Shown: positions 7,258 to 15,745, counted from the first letter of the stretch. The stretch is DNA of 23,119 nt from an uncultured Opitutia bacterium (GCA_903924185.1 CAIYAN010000021.1:1-23119), one strand, 5' to 3'. Notes: generated from the letters alone by a model not told the origin. Numbers and translations: made by a program.

Positions 7258-8078
7258 CGGAACCAAGTCGATCGGAACCAAGTCGTTGGGTCATGCAAAC
7301 ATTTGCACATTTGATACATGAACTCCTCAAGTATTTCGACGCATTTTGCGGTGTTGGACCGTTGCGAGAGCTGTTTTTTGATCTGATCCCTCCATTCTCT
7401 TTTTACATTTTCTATGCCTCGCATCCTCTCTACTACCTTTGGGTCATATTTTGGGTATGAACTAGGGTTGGCCACATATCGTTCATGCTCGGTAACTAAC
7501 CTGTCTAATGTATCAAGCGATTTCTGCGCCTGCCTTAATGCATCCTTCGCTCGCTCGCACGGATCCTTTCCTTTGGATTTGTTTTTGAAATTGTTCACCA
7601 TGTTTTTTATTGTGGCCTCAGATACAGCTGCAAGTGCTGCAGCTAACGAAATATTAGCGATCGAGCTTATTTCCTTTGCAGTCATTCCGGCTTCAGCCAA
7701 CTGAGGTGCACTTAGGGTCGCGGAATCCAAAAGGCCCATTGAGTCAGCCCTAATTTGTGGTGCGTTTTGGACGAACGCCGTTAGGTTGCCCCCGCCCTCT
7801 AGGCCGATCGGGTCTCGGCTAAGCCACCGTCCTAGGATGGGACTATGCCATCTAAATCCCATCTGATATAGTCCGCTGACTGCGTCCCTTATCTGCCCCT
7901 GGAAACCTACATCCACGCTAGTGGGGCTTTCCGCGACAGGGGTGCCGTCCGGCGTCATGCAGGTCATCTCGCCGAAGGCATCGTAGCTTCGGCGCTCTAG
8001 GACGTTACCTTCGTCGTCCAGGATAGCCGTGACGCTACCCATGGCGTCGGTCGCGACGTAATAGTCGGTGATAGTCAT
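7254..8078 (-). CDS. Rhs tip B, located directly behind the core
   Basis: A 274-residue tip: residues 1-116 match the shared Rhs segment (MTITDYYVATDAMGSV, SYDAFGEM, GFQGQIRDAVSGLYQMG, GRWLSRDPIGLEGG), with DSMGL (112-116) in place of DPxGL. Residues 117-274 are unique, largely helical and charged (KNKSKGKDPCERAKDALRQA and following coiled-coil-like helices), of no family I recognise. The ATG is 5 nt after the core stop codon and in the -1 frame. The frame is open upstream to 8192, so a single-base insertion or a -1 shift would fuse it to the core. No Shine-Dalgarno is seen at the ATG. The end WFRSTWFR comes from a 15-bp tandem duplication. Confidence 0.8.
   Translation of the reverse strand: MTITDYYVATDAMGSVTAILDDEGNVLERRSYDAFGEMTCMTPDGTPVAESPTSVDVGFQGQIRDAVSGLYQMGFRWHSPILGRWLSRDPIGLEGGGNLTAFVQNAPQIRADSMGLLDSATLSAPQLAEAGMTAKEISSIANISLAAALAAVSEATIKNMVNNFKNKSKGKDPCERAKDALRQAQKSLDTLDRLVTEHERYVANPSSYPKYDPKVVERMRGIENVKREWRDQIKKQLSQRSNTAKCVEILEEFMYQMCKCLHDPTTWFRSTWFR
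7256..7285. repeat. 15-bp tandem duplication over the tip B/immunity overlap
   Basis: ATCGGAACCAAGTCG occurs at 7256-7270 and again at 7271-7285 without mismatch. It duplicates five codons at the end of tip B (WFRST) and lies exactly where its stop codon overlaps the start of the next gene. The length keeps the frame. Confidence 0.85.
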
Positions 8079-8083
8079 ATGCG

Positions 8084-11000
8084 TCAGGAGAATTTCCGGA
8101 TGAAGATGACCTCTCCGATGCCTATGGTGCCTCGGATATACTCGAATTTGGGCAAGGACATGTCCGCTGGCCTCTTTACGACTAGTTGCCACGTGTCGCT
8201 CCAGAAGAACAGTGTGTCAGAGGTCCGGAGTCGTCGGAATAAACCGTCGTATTCGTAGGTGTGGGTGATTCCGCCGGCGACCTGGTTCTGTACCATCCGG
8301 TTCCACGCGTCCCAGATGGCCGTGGTCGGCGTTTCGGGCGTAGAGTAGGAGAGCGGGAATCTGGTCATGTTACCCACCGCATCATGGGCTACCTTGGCGA
8401 CCAAGCCGTCGATCTTGACCAAGGTGTTCGCAGCATCATGGGCGCGTGTCTGGGCGACCGTGACGGCCCCAGCTTCTTCCCTGATGTATTGTAGCCAATT
8501 CCCGGCCGGATCGTAGTCGAACTGTTCGGTTTCTGACGGGATGCCTGCGATGCCCGAGCCTGACACGTTCAGCGTGCCTTTCTCGCGGCTGGTCACCTGT
8601 TGCAGGAGGTCGTGCCCGTAGGCCTCGTCCTGGCCGGTTGGGCCTGCCGCGTTCTTACGGAAGCGCCTGAAGGACGACGGGGTGTAACCATACTGGAACA
8701 GGTCGATGCCCGTGCCTCCGACATTCCACGGCATGGATTCAACTCGGCCAAAGCGATCAAGACCACCGACCGTATCCCCTGCGTCTCCGGTGAAGCCGGC
8801 CATGTCCATGGTCAGGTCGGGTTTAGGCATGCTCCTGGTCACGATCGTATTGGCGCCGAGGTAGGTGTATGCTGCGGCTGTCAGGGCTTCGTCCGGCAGG
8901 GTCACGGCCGAGACGCGACCGAGCATGTCGTCGGGTGAACTATCGAACCCGTACGAATAAGCGATGTTGGTGCCGGCGGGGAGAGTCATCGACGTCCTGC
9001 GGAGGGTTCCGGTCGCACCGTCTGCGTACCCATATTGAACGCGAGGACTGAAAGTCGTGCTGGCACCTCCGGATTGCTGGATGTCCGTGGTCATTCGACC
9101 GTAACCATCGTAGTCGAATGCCGACTGGTTCGCGACGGTACCATATTGATCGAGGCTGGTGACCATGTGCACGCGGCCAAGTTTGTCATAGGACGTGGCG
9201 ATGGTCCGGACGGCACCGTCGATCGAGGGGGCAAGTGTCGTGACGTTATCCGCAATGAGCCTGCTGAGCGCGTCGTAGGCATAGACGTGGGTGGTTCCGG
9301 CTTGGTCGACCATGCTCTTGGCCTGCCCTTGGATGTTGTACGTGTACAGGATGTTCCCGGGTAAGGCGGGCGCGGAGGGGTCGAGCGCCTGCGCACTGTC
9401 CGGCATGACGTGCTCGCGCAACAGGAGGGTGGAGGCGACTCCGCTATCCGTGAGCGTCGTGCCGTAGTTCCAGCGGTAGACCTGGTCGCCAGTGACCGAA
9501 TTCTTGAGGATGAACAGGCTTAGGTTGCCGTCCAGATTGTAGGCCATCTCCGTGGTCCTGTCGGAGCCTCCCGATGGAGCCGCTCCAGTCCAGGCTTCGA
9601 TCCGTTTGATGGGACGGGAAACCGCATCAAACTCGATACGCGTGATGATGCCGGAGGGGTCGGTCGATACAACCACGTCCCCGGAGGGATTCCGCAGGTA
9701 TGAGGTTACCAAGATGGTATCTGAGCGGGTGGGGATGGATGCCGGCAGGGCAAGGTCCTCCCCTCCGTTCGTCCCGTAGTCGGCTACTGCCAGCGGCCGG
9801 CCTAGCGGATCGGCCCAGATGCCGACCACGGATGCTCTGGCATGGGTTTCCACTCCTGTTGGCCAGCCTAGAGGTCCGCTTCCGCTGACGTTCGGCAGGC
9901 GTTTGAACGAGGTCTCTCTGCGTGGGGTGCCATCGTCGCGATAGGCTCTCAGCGTCTGTTCGGCCACATAGTCGCCGGTAGCTGACCCCGCCGGTCCTGA
10001 AAGCACGCCGTCAACCGGGTATCCGAAGTAGCTGGCCACTGTCCATCCCAGGCTGTTGAACTCCGTGCGTGTCCAAGACTTCTGGCCCAAGGCCCTGGTT
10101 TTGATCTGACGACCTAGGCCATCGTACCAGATGTCTCCGGTGACAGGGTTGCTCGTGTATCCTCCCGATACGTTCCAGAGCGTCGTCCTGTAGAGGCGAC
10201 CTTGGTCGTCATAGGCGGAATCGATTCGGGAAAGGAGCGCGCCTGTTGCGCCGTCGGTCCTGTCTTTGCGTGTCGCCCGGTTGAGGTTATCGTAGGTCAC
10301 GCTCTCGGCGTAGGATTCACCTGCCAAGGTCTGCATGACCCTGCCGCGCCAGTCACGGACGTAGTCCACGACCCGAGCTGCGCTTCCCGAGTCGACAGGG
10401 CGGGATTCCGAAACCACTTGGCCGTTCCCGTCGTACCCGTATTCCAGCGTCGTCACGAGGTTATCGGACGTCCCGTCGGCGAGACCGGTGCCTGTTTCCT
10501 CGAGTAGCGTGAGGCCGCGGTAATCGAATGTCTTGCGGAGAATCGTGCCTCCGCCGGTCCTGGACCAGACCTGGCGCCCCATGGAGTCATAGCCGGAATC
10601 CTGCTGGGTGAAGTCGGGGCCGTTCAGCCCATCTCCGGACGCGGGTACGTGATGATAGACGCGCGTCGCCACCACCCGGTCGTGGCGGTCGATGAAATAG
10701 TCCGAACGTTTGAGCCAGCGGTCCTGCGGGATGGGCAGGGGACCGTAGGACGTGCCGGGCTCGGGTAGTTTGGCAGTGATGGTCCTTAACGCCATGCCGG
10801 CCGCGTTCGTGGTCGTTGAAACCACGTTCGAAAGCGGCGTGAAGATGGCCGAGGCGCCTTCGCCTTCGAGGTAGCCATTCCATACCCGCTCTTCGCGGAT
10901 GGCGACCAGCCGTTCGGTCATGGTCGCTTGACGAACCAAGCGCTCCGTGCCTGACACGATGGCGGCGGAAAGCGGCATGAGTTGCAGCACAGGCCTGCCC

Positions 11001-13135
11001 AGGAGGTCGTTGGCAATGTCCGTGACGAGGTTCCTGCCGTTGCCCTCAAGCGTCGCCCATCCAGAGGGGGCGCCGCTCACGATGGAGGTGTCCACGTCCT
11101 GGATCTGTCGGACCAAGGCTCCGGTTACCGTGTCGTATTCCGATAGGGAAATCACGCCGAGGGCGTCCTTGGCCCAGGTCGGGCGTCCCTGGTCGTCGAA
11201 GGCTTGCTGGCTGGAATAGGCCACGCCATCGCCGTTCTGGATGCTCGGCACCGCGGGCAGCGTCGTCGTGATCATGCTGGGCTGGAGCGTATCGGAGAAG
11301 AAGTCGTAGCTGGTCGTCGTGGTGACGCCTGTGCCGCCGGCCACGGGGTATTCGGTCTTCGTCGAGGGCAGCGTAACCGATCCGGCGGAAGTCGTCCGCA
11401 CCACGTAGTCCGTCTCGCGGATAAGGGTCCGGGTGCCATTCGAGTTGGAAGTGCCCCGGCGGAGGTACTCTCCCTTGGGGTGCCCGGCCTTTTCCCCGTC
11501 GGCGGCGCCGTACCAGGTGTGCTCGGTGATCAGACCTTCGTCTTCCTTGAGCGTGAAGGGCAGGGGAGTGGATTCGGAGACGGAAGCCACCGCCATGGGC
11601 GAGGCCGAGAAGAGCACATGGTATTGCGAGTCCAGGGTCGTCGCCGTCATGCTCTGCTGGTCGCCGGAAGCGGATACCGCGACGTTGAGGAGTACCTGAC
11701 GTCCGATGTTGGCATAGACGATGTTCATCGTGCCGTCAGGGTTGGTGACCGTGGTCTTCGTCGCCCAGCTGTTGGGCCCTTCGGCGAACGAGCTGGTTTC
11801 GTAGGCGAAGACATACGTGCCTTGAGCCCCCATGACCTTCTCGGAAGTCACGCGCCTCTGGGAATCGTAGGTGAATACGTTCTCGGCGTAGGCTTCGGTT
11901 TCTTCGATGGTCGCCGTCAAGGGGTCAAGGCCGTCGGCCACCATGCGGTCCCATCCCGTGGGGGAAAGCACCGTCCGGAGCGCGTGCGGGAATCCGCCCG
12001 TCTCGTAGTTCTTGTGGTAGCGGTAGGCCGTGCGGCGCAGGACCGACCAGACGCCGTCCTGCCATTCCGAGACCGTGGCCAAGGACAGGTCTCCGGCTGT
12101 GCCCCAAGGCGTGTAGCCGGTGTGATAGGCGTATTCCGCCCGCCGCACAGGCGTCCCGCCCACGGATTGCGTGACCGTTTCGAATTTCCCGTTCGGGCCG
12201 TAGGCGTAATCGTAGGCCGTCGGCACGTCCCCGTCGGTTTGGACTCGGGTGACGCGCCACGCGGCATCGCGGGTAATCAGCAGCGAGGTTCCGCCCGCGG
12301 TCGTGAAGGAAAGCAAGGCGCCTCTGGCGGCCGGATCCGCGCTGTAAATGGATGCGTAGTTGTAGGTAGTGCCGCTTTCCTCGTCGAAGTAGGTGGCTTC
12401 TCCGGTGGCTGAGATCGACAGGGTAGCATGAGTTCCGAACTGCGGGGCATAGCCTCCCCCTGCGGCTGGCTCAAACCAGACGCTGCGTTGCGGGGAGATG
12501 ACCACGCAGAGCCTGGTTCCGGATGCGGCCACATAGCCGAGGGATTCGACCAGCCAGCTGTTCCCGTTCACGCCGACGTCGTTGCGGGAAAGGAGATTTC
12601 CGTAGGTGCGCCGATGCGCCCAAGGGATGCCGTTGCCGCCGCCTTCGAGGTCGGTTGCGGACATGATGATCTGTCCGTCGCCGAAGCGCACGGGTTTAAG
12701 GGATTTCGAGTCTAGATCCATGCTGCAGCATTCACAGCATTCGCAGTCCGGCTTAGCCGGGGCCGGCACGGCGTTCGTCGAATCGGGAAGCGAGCAGCTC
12801 GAGGACTCGCTGCTTGAACTGAAGGAGCTTTCAGAGGAGCTATCCGAGCTAGAATCTGAAGAACTTTCTGAGCTGGAATCGGACGAGGATTGGCTGTCGG
12901 AGCTTGAGCCGGACTCGGAGGACGATTGGCTGTCCGACGAGCTTCCTGAACTGGAGTCGGAGGAGCTACCCGAGCCGGAATCCGAGGAGCTGTATGAACC
13001 GGAGTCCGACGAGCTCCCCGAGTCGGAAGAGCTGTTCGAGCCCGAATCGGATGAGGATTGGCTATCGCTCGAGTTGCTGTCAGAGGAGCTGCTGTCGGAG
13101 GAATCGGAATAGGGGTAGGTGGGGTCTTGGGGCAT
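8084..13135 (-). CDS. Rhs/YD-repeat core protein with Ser/Asp-rich N-terminus
   Basis: A 1683-residue Rhs core. Residues about 10-115 are a low-complexity stretch of Ser with Asp, Gly, Gln and Glu. A Cys cluster CECCECC (131-137) follows, then an Rhs-type entry (DLEGGGNGIPWAHRRTYGN) and many YD repeats (for example YDSQRRVTSEK, YDGNGQVVSESR, YDDQGRLYRTT, YDALSRLIADN, YDGLFRRLRTS) which would build the hollow Rhs shell. There is no signal peptide, PAAR or VgrG-binding domain at the N-terminus. It stops after GEVIFIRKFS, where an ordinary Rhs would go on into the strand starting YYVATDAMGSV; that part is tip B in another frame. Either the gene is split by a single-base lesion, or core and tip are made separately. 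It diverges from a glycosyltransferase. Confidence 0.9.
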   Translation of the reverse strand: MPQDPTYPYSDSSDSSSSDSNSSDSQSSSDSGSNSSSDSGSSSDSGSYSSSDSGSGSSSDSSSGSSSDSQSSSESGSSSDSQSSSDSSSESSSDSSSDSSSESSFSSSSESSSCSLPDSTNAVPAPAKPDCECCECCSMDLDSKSLKPVRFGDGQIIMSATDLEGGGNGIPWAHRRTYGNLLSRNDVGVNGNSWLVESLGYVAASGTRLCVVISPQRSVWFEPAAGGGYAPQFGTHATLSISATGEATYFDEESGTTYNYASIYSADPAARGALLSFTTAGGTSLLITRDAAWRVTRVQTDGDVPTAYDYAYGPNGKFETVTQSVGGTPVRRAEYAYHTGYTPWGTAGDLSLATVSEWQDGVWSVLRRTAYRYHKNYETGGFPHALRTVLSPTGWDRMVADGLDPLTATIEETEAYAENVFTYDSQRRVTSEKVMGAQGTYVFAYETSSFAEGPNSWATKTTVTNPDGTMNIVYANIGRQVLLNVAVSASGDQQSMTATTLDSQYHVLFSASPMAVASVSESTPLPFTLKEDEGLITEHTWYGAADGEKAGHPKGEYLRRGTSNSNGTRTLIRETDYVVRTTSAGSVTLPSTKTEYPVAGGTGVTTTTSYDFFSDTLQPSMITTTLPAVPSIQNGDGVAYSSQQAFDDQGRPTWAKDALGVISLSEYDTVTGALVRQIQDVDTSIVSGAPSGWATLEGNGRNLVTDIANDLLGRPVLQLMPLSAAIVSGTERLVRQATMTERLVAIREERVWNGYLEGEGASAIFTPLSNVVSTTTNAAGMALRTITAKLPEPGTSYGPLPIPQDRWLKRSDYFIDRHDRVVATRVYHHVPASGDGLNGPDFTQQDSGYDSMGRQVWSRTGGGTILRKTFDYRGLTLLEETGTGLADGTSDNLVTTLEYGYDGNGQVVSESRPVDSGSAARVVDYVRDWRGRVMQTLAGESYAESVTYDNLNRATRKDRTDGATGALLSRIDSAYDDQGRLYRTTLWNVSGGYTSNPVTGDIWYDGLGRQIKTRALGQKSWTRTEFNSLGWTVASYFGYPVDGVLSGPAGSATGDYVAEQTLRAYRDDGTPRRETSFKRLPNVSGSGPLGWPTGVETHARASVVGIWADPLGRPLAVADYGTNGGEDLALPASIPTRSDTILVTSYLRNPSGDVVVSTDPSGIITRIEFDAVSRPIKRIEAWTGAAPSGGSDRTTEMAYNLDGNLSLFILKNSVTGDQVYRWNYGTTLTDSGVASTLLLREHVMPDSAQALDPSAPALPGNILYTYNIQGQAKSMVDQAGTTHVYAYDALSRLIADNVTTLAPSIDGAVRTIATSYDKLGRVHMVTSLDQYGTVANQSAFDYDGYGRMTTDIQQSGGASTTFSPRVQYGYADGATGTLRRTSMTLPAGTNIAYSYGFDSSPDDMLGRVSAVTLPDEALTAAAYTYLGANTIVTRSMPKPDLTMDMAGFTGDAGDTVGGLDRFGRVESMPWNVGGTGIDLFQYGYTPSSFRRFRKNAAGPTGQDEAYGHDLLQQVTSREKGTLNVSGSGIAGIPSETEQFDYDPAGNWLQYIREEAGAVTVAQTRAHDAANTLVKIDGLVAKVAHDAVGNMTRFPLSYSTPETPTTAIWDAWNRMVQNQVAGGITHTYEYDGLFRRLRTSDTLFFWSDTWQLVVKRPADMSLPKFEYIRGTIGIGEVIFIRKFS
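12791..13108 (-). repeat. Low-complexity Ser/Asp-coding DNA
   Basis: The DNA for residues about 10-115 of the Rhs core is an irregular series of TCC/TCG/AGC Ser codons with GAC, GAA, GGC and CAG. The mix of Ser codons shows that selection acts on the amino acids rather than on simple DNA slippage. It makes misleading Glu/Leu-rich open frames on the plus strand. Confidence 0.8.
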
Positions 13136-13181
13136 GGGCGGTTTCTATTGCCATGTTTAGGTCCCTACAAATAGAATGTTC

Positions 13182-13211
13182 TGTATAAGCTAAACGTAAA
13201 AGAATCGTAAA
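13182..13211 (-). promoter_or_regulatory. Possible promoter of the Rhs core in the divergent region
   Basis: Read on the minus strand, TTTACG (13211-13206) and TATACA (13187-13182) are 18 bp apart, giving a leader of about 40 nt before the core ATG. The opposite strand has TATAAG at 13184-13189, a possible -10 for the TTG-started glycosyltransferase. CGTAAA occurs twice, at 13195 and 13206. The matches are modest. Confidence 0.3.
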
Positions 13212-13215
13212 GCAC

Positions 13216-14259
13216 TTGAGCCGAATCCGCAAAGTCTTCGTCCATGGTTTCCCCGGTCTCTACGGAGGCGCCGCCACGGAACTGCACCACCAAATCGTCC
13301 TCTGGCTGGACATGGGGTTGGAGGTTAACCTCATCCCCTCGATGGAGGGGTGGGTAAATGAACCGCTTTACCCAGAAATGCTCGCCCGCGGCGTGAAGGT
13401 CCATTCGGCGAACAACTTCGATTCGGTATCCCAGGGTGATCCCGTCTTCGGGTTCTGCAGTTCGGAGTTCCTGAAGCGATTGCCTGAGATACGTTTGCGG
13501 ACCTCGCGGACGGTGTTCGCCAACTGCATGACCTGGCTCTTCCCCAAGGAAAAGGAGGCCATGGCGGCAGGTCAGATCGCCATGTTCATCTACCAGAACC
13601 AAGATGTACTGGAGGACCATAAGGCTAAACTGATGGCCATCAATCCGGGGACCGGGGTGGCCTTTTGCTGGTTTCAGCCTTATTTCGATAACAGCCTGTT
13701 TCCGTTCGTGGCCACACGCCCGACGGACTATTTCGGCTGCGGGCGGGTATCCCGTCAGGATGCGGACAAGTACGCCAAGTCGACCCTCCACATCTATGAG
13801 TATTTCGTGGCTCCAGTACTGAAGCGCGGCATCTTCCTAGGATTCGACCACCGTGCCATGGCCAAGGTCGGCAAACCCTACCCTTGGATTCGTGCGGCCA
13901 AGGACCACAAGGAATGTTCCCAGCAGGAGTTCTACCGCCACTGCGAAATAATCCTCCAACCTATGGACACCACCGAAAACTGGCCGCGCGTCGGTTTGGA
14001 GGCAATGTCGAGCGGTAGCGTCCTGATCGTCGACAATAGGGGAGGGTGGCGTCGGATGGTCGAGCACGGGAAGACCGGCTGGCTTTGCTCTAATCCCCGG
14101 GAGTTCATCTACCGAGCCAGCCAGATGGCCTTCGAGCCTAATATGCGCGCCGACATGGCCGCCGCCGCCAAGGAGCGACTAGCTATCTTGGCTGGACGTG
14201 CCGCCTCGGTCGAGACCTGGGGGCGGATTTTCGATGAAATTGGGAATCTCCCTGGATGA
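13216..14259 (+). CDS. GT-B glycosyltransferase, GT4-like
   Basis: A 347-residue glycosyltransferase. The N-terminal half has a Rossmann start with a Gly-rich loop (VFVHGFPGLYGGAATELHHQ). The C-terminal half has the retaining-GT4 signature E-x7-E in ENWPRVGLEAM (E254, E262), followed by SSGSVLIVDNRGGWRRMVEHGKTGWL-type acceptor and nucleotide-sugar loops (quoted in part: GGWRRMVEHGKTGWL). No membrane segment. The TTG at 13216 seems to be the start: an in-frame stop lies at 13186 and no ATG or GTG lies between. It diverges from the Ser-rich Rhs core (81 bp apart) and is followed on the same strand by tip C after 30 bp. I infer that it transfers a sugar to the Rhs Ser/Asp region or to a surface glycan. 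Confidence 0.85.
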   Translation: MSRIRKVFVHGFPGLYGGAATELHHQIVLWLDMGLEVNLIPSMEGWVNEPLYPEMLARGVKVHSANNFDSVSQGDPVFGFCSSEFLKRLPEIRLRTSRTVFANCMTWLFPKEKEAMAAGQIAMFIYQNQDVLEDHKAKLMAINPGTGVAFCWFQPYFDNSLFPFVATRPTDYFGCGRVSRQDADKYAKSTLHIYEYFVAPVLKRGIFLGFDHRAMAKVGKPYPWIRAAKDHKECSQQEFYRHCEIILQPMDTTENWPRVGLEAMSSGSVLIVDNRGGWRRMVEHGKTGWLCSNPREFIYRASQMAFEPNMRADMAAAAKERLAILAGRAASVETWGRIFDEIGNLPG

Positions 14260-14289
14260 CATGCATCCCCTGAACACAGTTTGCCCCTT

Positions 14290-15360
14290 ATGACCATCAC
14301 CGACTATTACGTGACCACCGATGCCATGGGTAGCGTCACTGCCATCCTTGACGAGGAAGGTAACGTCCTGGAGCGTCGTAGCTATGACGCCTTCGGCGAG
14401 ATGATCTGCATGGCACCCGGCGGCACCCCCGTCGCGGAGAGTCCAACTGGTTTGGATGTTGGTTTCCAGGGTCAGATTAGAGACGAGGTCACTGGCCTCT
14501 ATCAGATGGGCTACCGCTGGTATAACCCTGTGCTTGGACGGTGGCTGAGTCGGGATCCCGTAGGGTTGCACGGTGGAGTGAATCAATGCATGATGGAAAC
14601 CAATTCTCCAATCACCCTCCTAGATGACTATGGTTTGTACGAGGAGGATGGCCATTACTACACCACTTTTATGGTGTTGAGAGCAAATGGCTACTCTGCA
14701 AGGGAGGCCGAGGATATTGCCTTTTATAGTCAACTGCCTGACGAGGACCCCGCGATGGACGCACGTGAAGCAGGAGAGAAGATCCTGCTGAATGAATCGG
14801 GAGAAGAGGAAAGGTCGGAATTGCATGATATTCAGAATTATCTCCATTCGCTACATGGCGGTAAAGGTGCCGCCGTTTTTCTTCGAAGAGAATGTCTTAG
14901 GTGCATACTAATGAGATATGGCCCTCGCCTCAAGAATTGGGAGATGGGTTTACTAATACATGCGCTCGCTGACTCATATGCTCATACAAAAGGTACGGAT
15001 GATGATAAAATTGAGGCATATGGAAGGCCTATTGGGCATGCTTTCCCTTCAATTCTTGCGGCTACAGATCCAGACGTGATCGCAAATTCACCTGATAAAT
15101 ACTCAGATTATATTGAGGCATTGGACTCGGTTGTAGGCGCCAAGATGACGCGCTATGAAAAATTCACCCTTGTGAGGGCAATGAGCCGTAGGTATTCTTC
15201 AAAAGATGCGGCAATCGCGAACGCACGCAAAATGGCATTAAAAAAGGGTCTTCCTAAGACCTACAAACCAGAAGGTGGGATGAAGACTGGGGCGAGGGGG
15301 ACTCTCAATCCGCAAGAGGTTCGAGATTTCATTCTGAGCATTGCGCGAGTCTGCGGTTAG
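14290..15360 (+). CDS. Orphan Rhs tip C with metal-dependent phospholipase C-like (DUF6765-like) domain
   Basis: A 356-residue protein. Residues 1-116 are the shared tip (MTITDYYVTTDAMGSV, ERRSYDAFGEM, GFQGQIRDEVTGLYQMG, GRWLSRDPVGLHGG) with DDYGL at 112-116 as the likely processing site. The unique part begins GHYYTTFMVLRANGYS, with IAFYSQLPDED soon after and LLIHALADSYAHT at 222-233. His and Asp residues in this order (H122, D151, H224, D228, H232) resemble zinc phospholipase C-like / DUF6765-type proteins; recalled from memory and unverified. A lipid-degrading toxin would suit its partner, a small membrane protein. The ATG at 14290 is homologous to the other tip starts. It lies 30 bp behind the glycosyltransferase, probably in one transcript, with no Rhs core on this strand. 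Confidence 0.8.
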   Translation: MTITDYYVTTDAMGSVTAILDEEGNVLERRSYDAFGEMICMAPGGTPVAESPTGLDVGFQGQIRDEVTGLYQMGYRWYNPVLGRWLSRDPVGLHGGVNQCMMETNSPITLLDDYGLYEEDGHYYTTFMVLRANGYSAREAEDIAFYSQLPDEDPAMDAREAGEKILLNESGEEERSELHDIQNYLHSLHGGKGAAVFLRRECLRCILMRYGPRLKNWEMGLLIHALADSYAHTKGTDDDKIEAYGRPIGHAFPSILAATDPDVIANSPDKYSDYIEALDSVVGAKMTRYEKFTLVRAMSRRYSSKDAAIANARKMALKKGLPKTYKPEGGMKTGARGTLNPQEVRDFILSIARVCG

Positions 15361-15374
15361 TTTCAATCGACTAC

Positions 15375-15683
15375 ATGAAAAGCTTAAAAATCCGAGTGCT
15401 AACGGCTATTGCTGCCTCGGTTCTGTTGGGCGGTTTGACCTTGCCGATGGTTTTTTTCCTCTCCGGGTATTCGAATGATTTAGCGATTTTCACCTACCCG
15501 TTGCCCGCATGTTTTCTTCTTTTGTCGGGCTCTGATGATTTTGTGGTCTTAACTGGTACTTTTCAGTTTATGGTTGAGGGAGTAGCCTTGGCTGTACCCC
15601 GAACTCGTAGCCTTAGATCAAAAATCGCTGTATGTATCTTTCTTACCCATTTAATTATTTGGTTTATTTTGCGTAAGTGCTGA
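15375..15683 (+). CDS. Small membrane protein, probable immunity to tip C
   Basis: A 102-residue protein with three hydrophobic stretches: VLTAIAASVLLGGLTLPMVF near the N-terminus, YPLPACFLLL in the middle, and IAVCIFLTHLIIWFIL at the C-terminus. No family recognised. It starts 14 nt after tip C and has a markedly more AT-rich, T-rich sequence than the Rhs segments. As with the tip A partner, a membrane location fits protection against an envelope-acting toxin, but this is context only. A cassette-end repeat follows about 35 bp later. Confidence 0.65.
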   Translation: MKSLKIRVLTAIAASVLLGGLTLPMVFFLSGYSNDLAIFTYPLPACFLLLSGSDDFVVLTGTFQFMVEGVALAVPRTRSLRSKIAVCIFLTHLIIWFILRKC

Positions 15684-15692
15684 CAGCTGAAG

Positions 15693-15745
15693 TGGTCGCG
15701 GTTCTTTTGTCCAGGGGTGGGGTAGTCACGGTTTGTTGGTCCAGC
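15693..15745 (+). repeat. Cassette-end repeat, copy 3 (with degenerate tandem half)
   Basis: The stretch 15718-15745 (TGGGGTAGTCACGG...TTGGTCCAGC) is the exact reverse complement of copy 2 over 28 bases. A degenerate copy, TGGTCGCGGTTC...TTGTCCAG (15693-15714), precedes it with a period of 30 bp and 17 of 22 matches. Its orientation is that of the tip C module it follows. Confidence 0.75.

Noticed and set aside
8084..8192. Programmed -1 frameshift joining core and tip B
   Set aside because: The frame relation is right, but no X_XXY_YYZ slippery heptamer is seen in the core frame in the overlap, so I do not call it; it stays open as a finding.
11204..12412. A 402-residue open frame on the plus strand
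   Set aside because: It is antisense to the Rhs core, whose YD repeats are clear; the Gly/Val/Arg-rich composition is that of a shadow frame.
12606..13112. A Glu/Leu/Ser-rich open frame on the plus strand
   Set aside because: It is the reverse strand of the Ser/Asp-coding DNA of the Rhs core.
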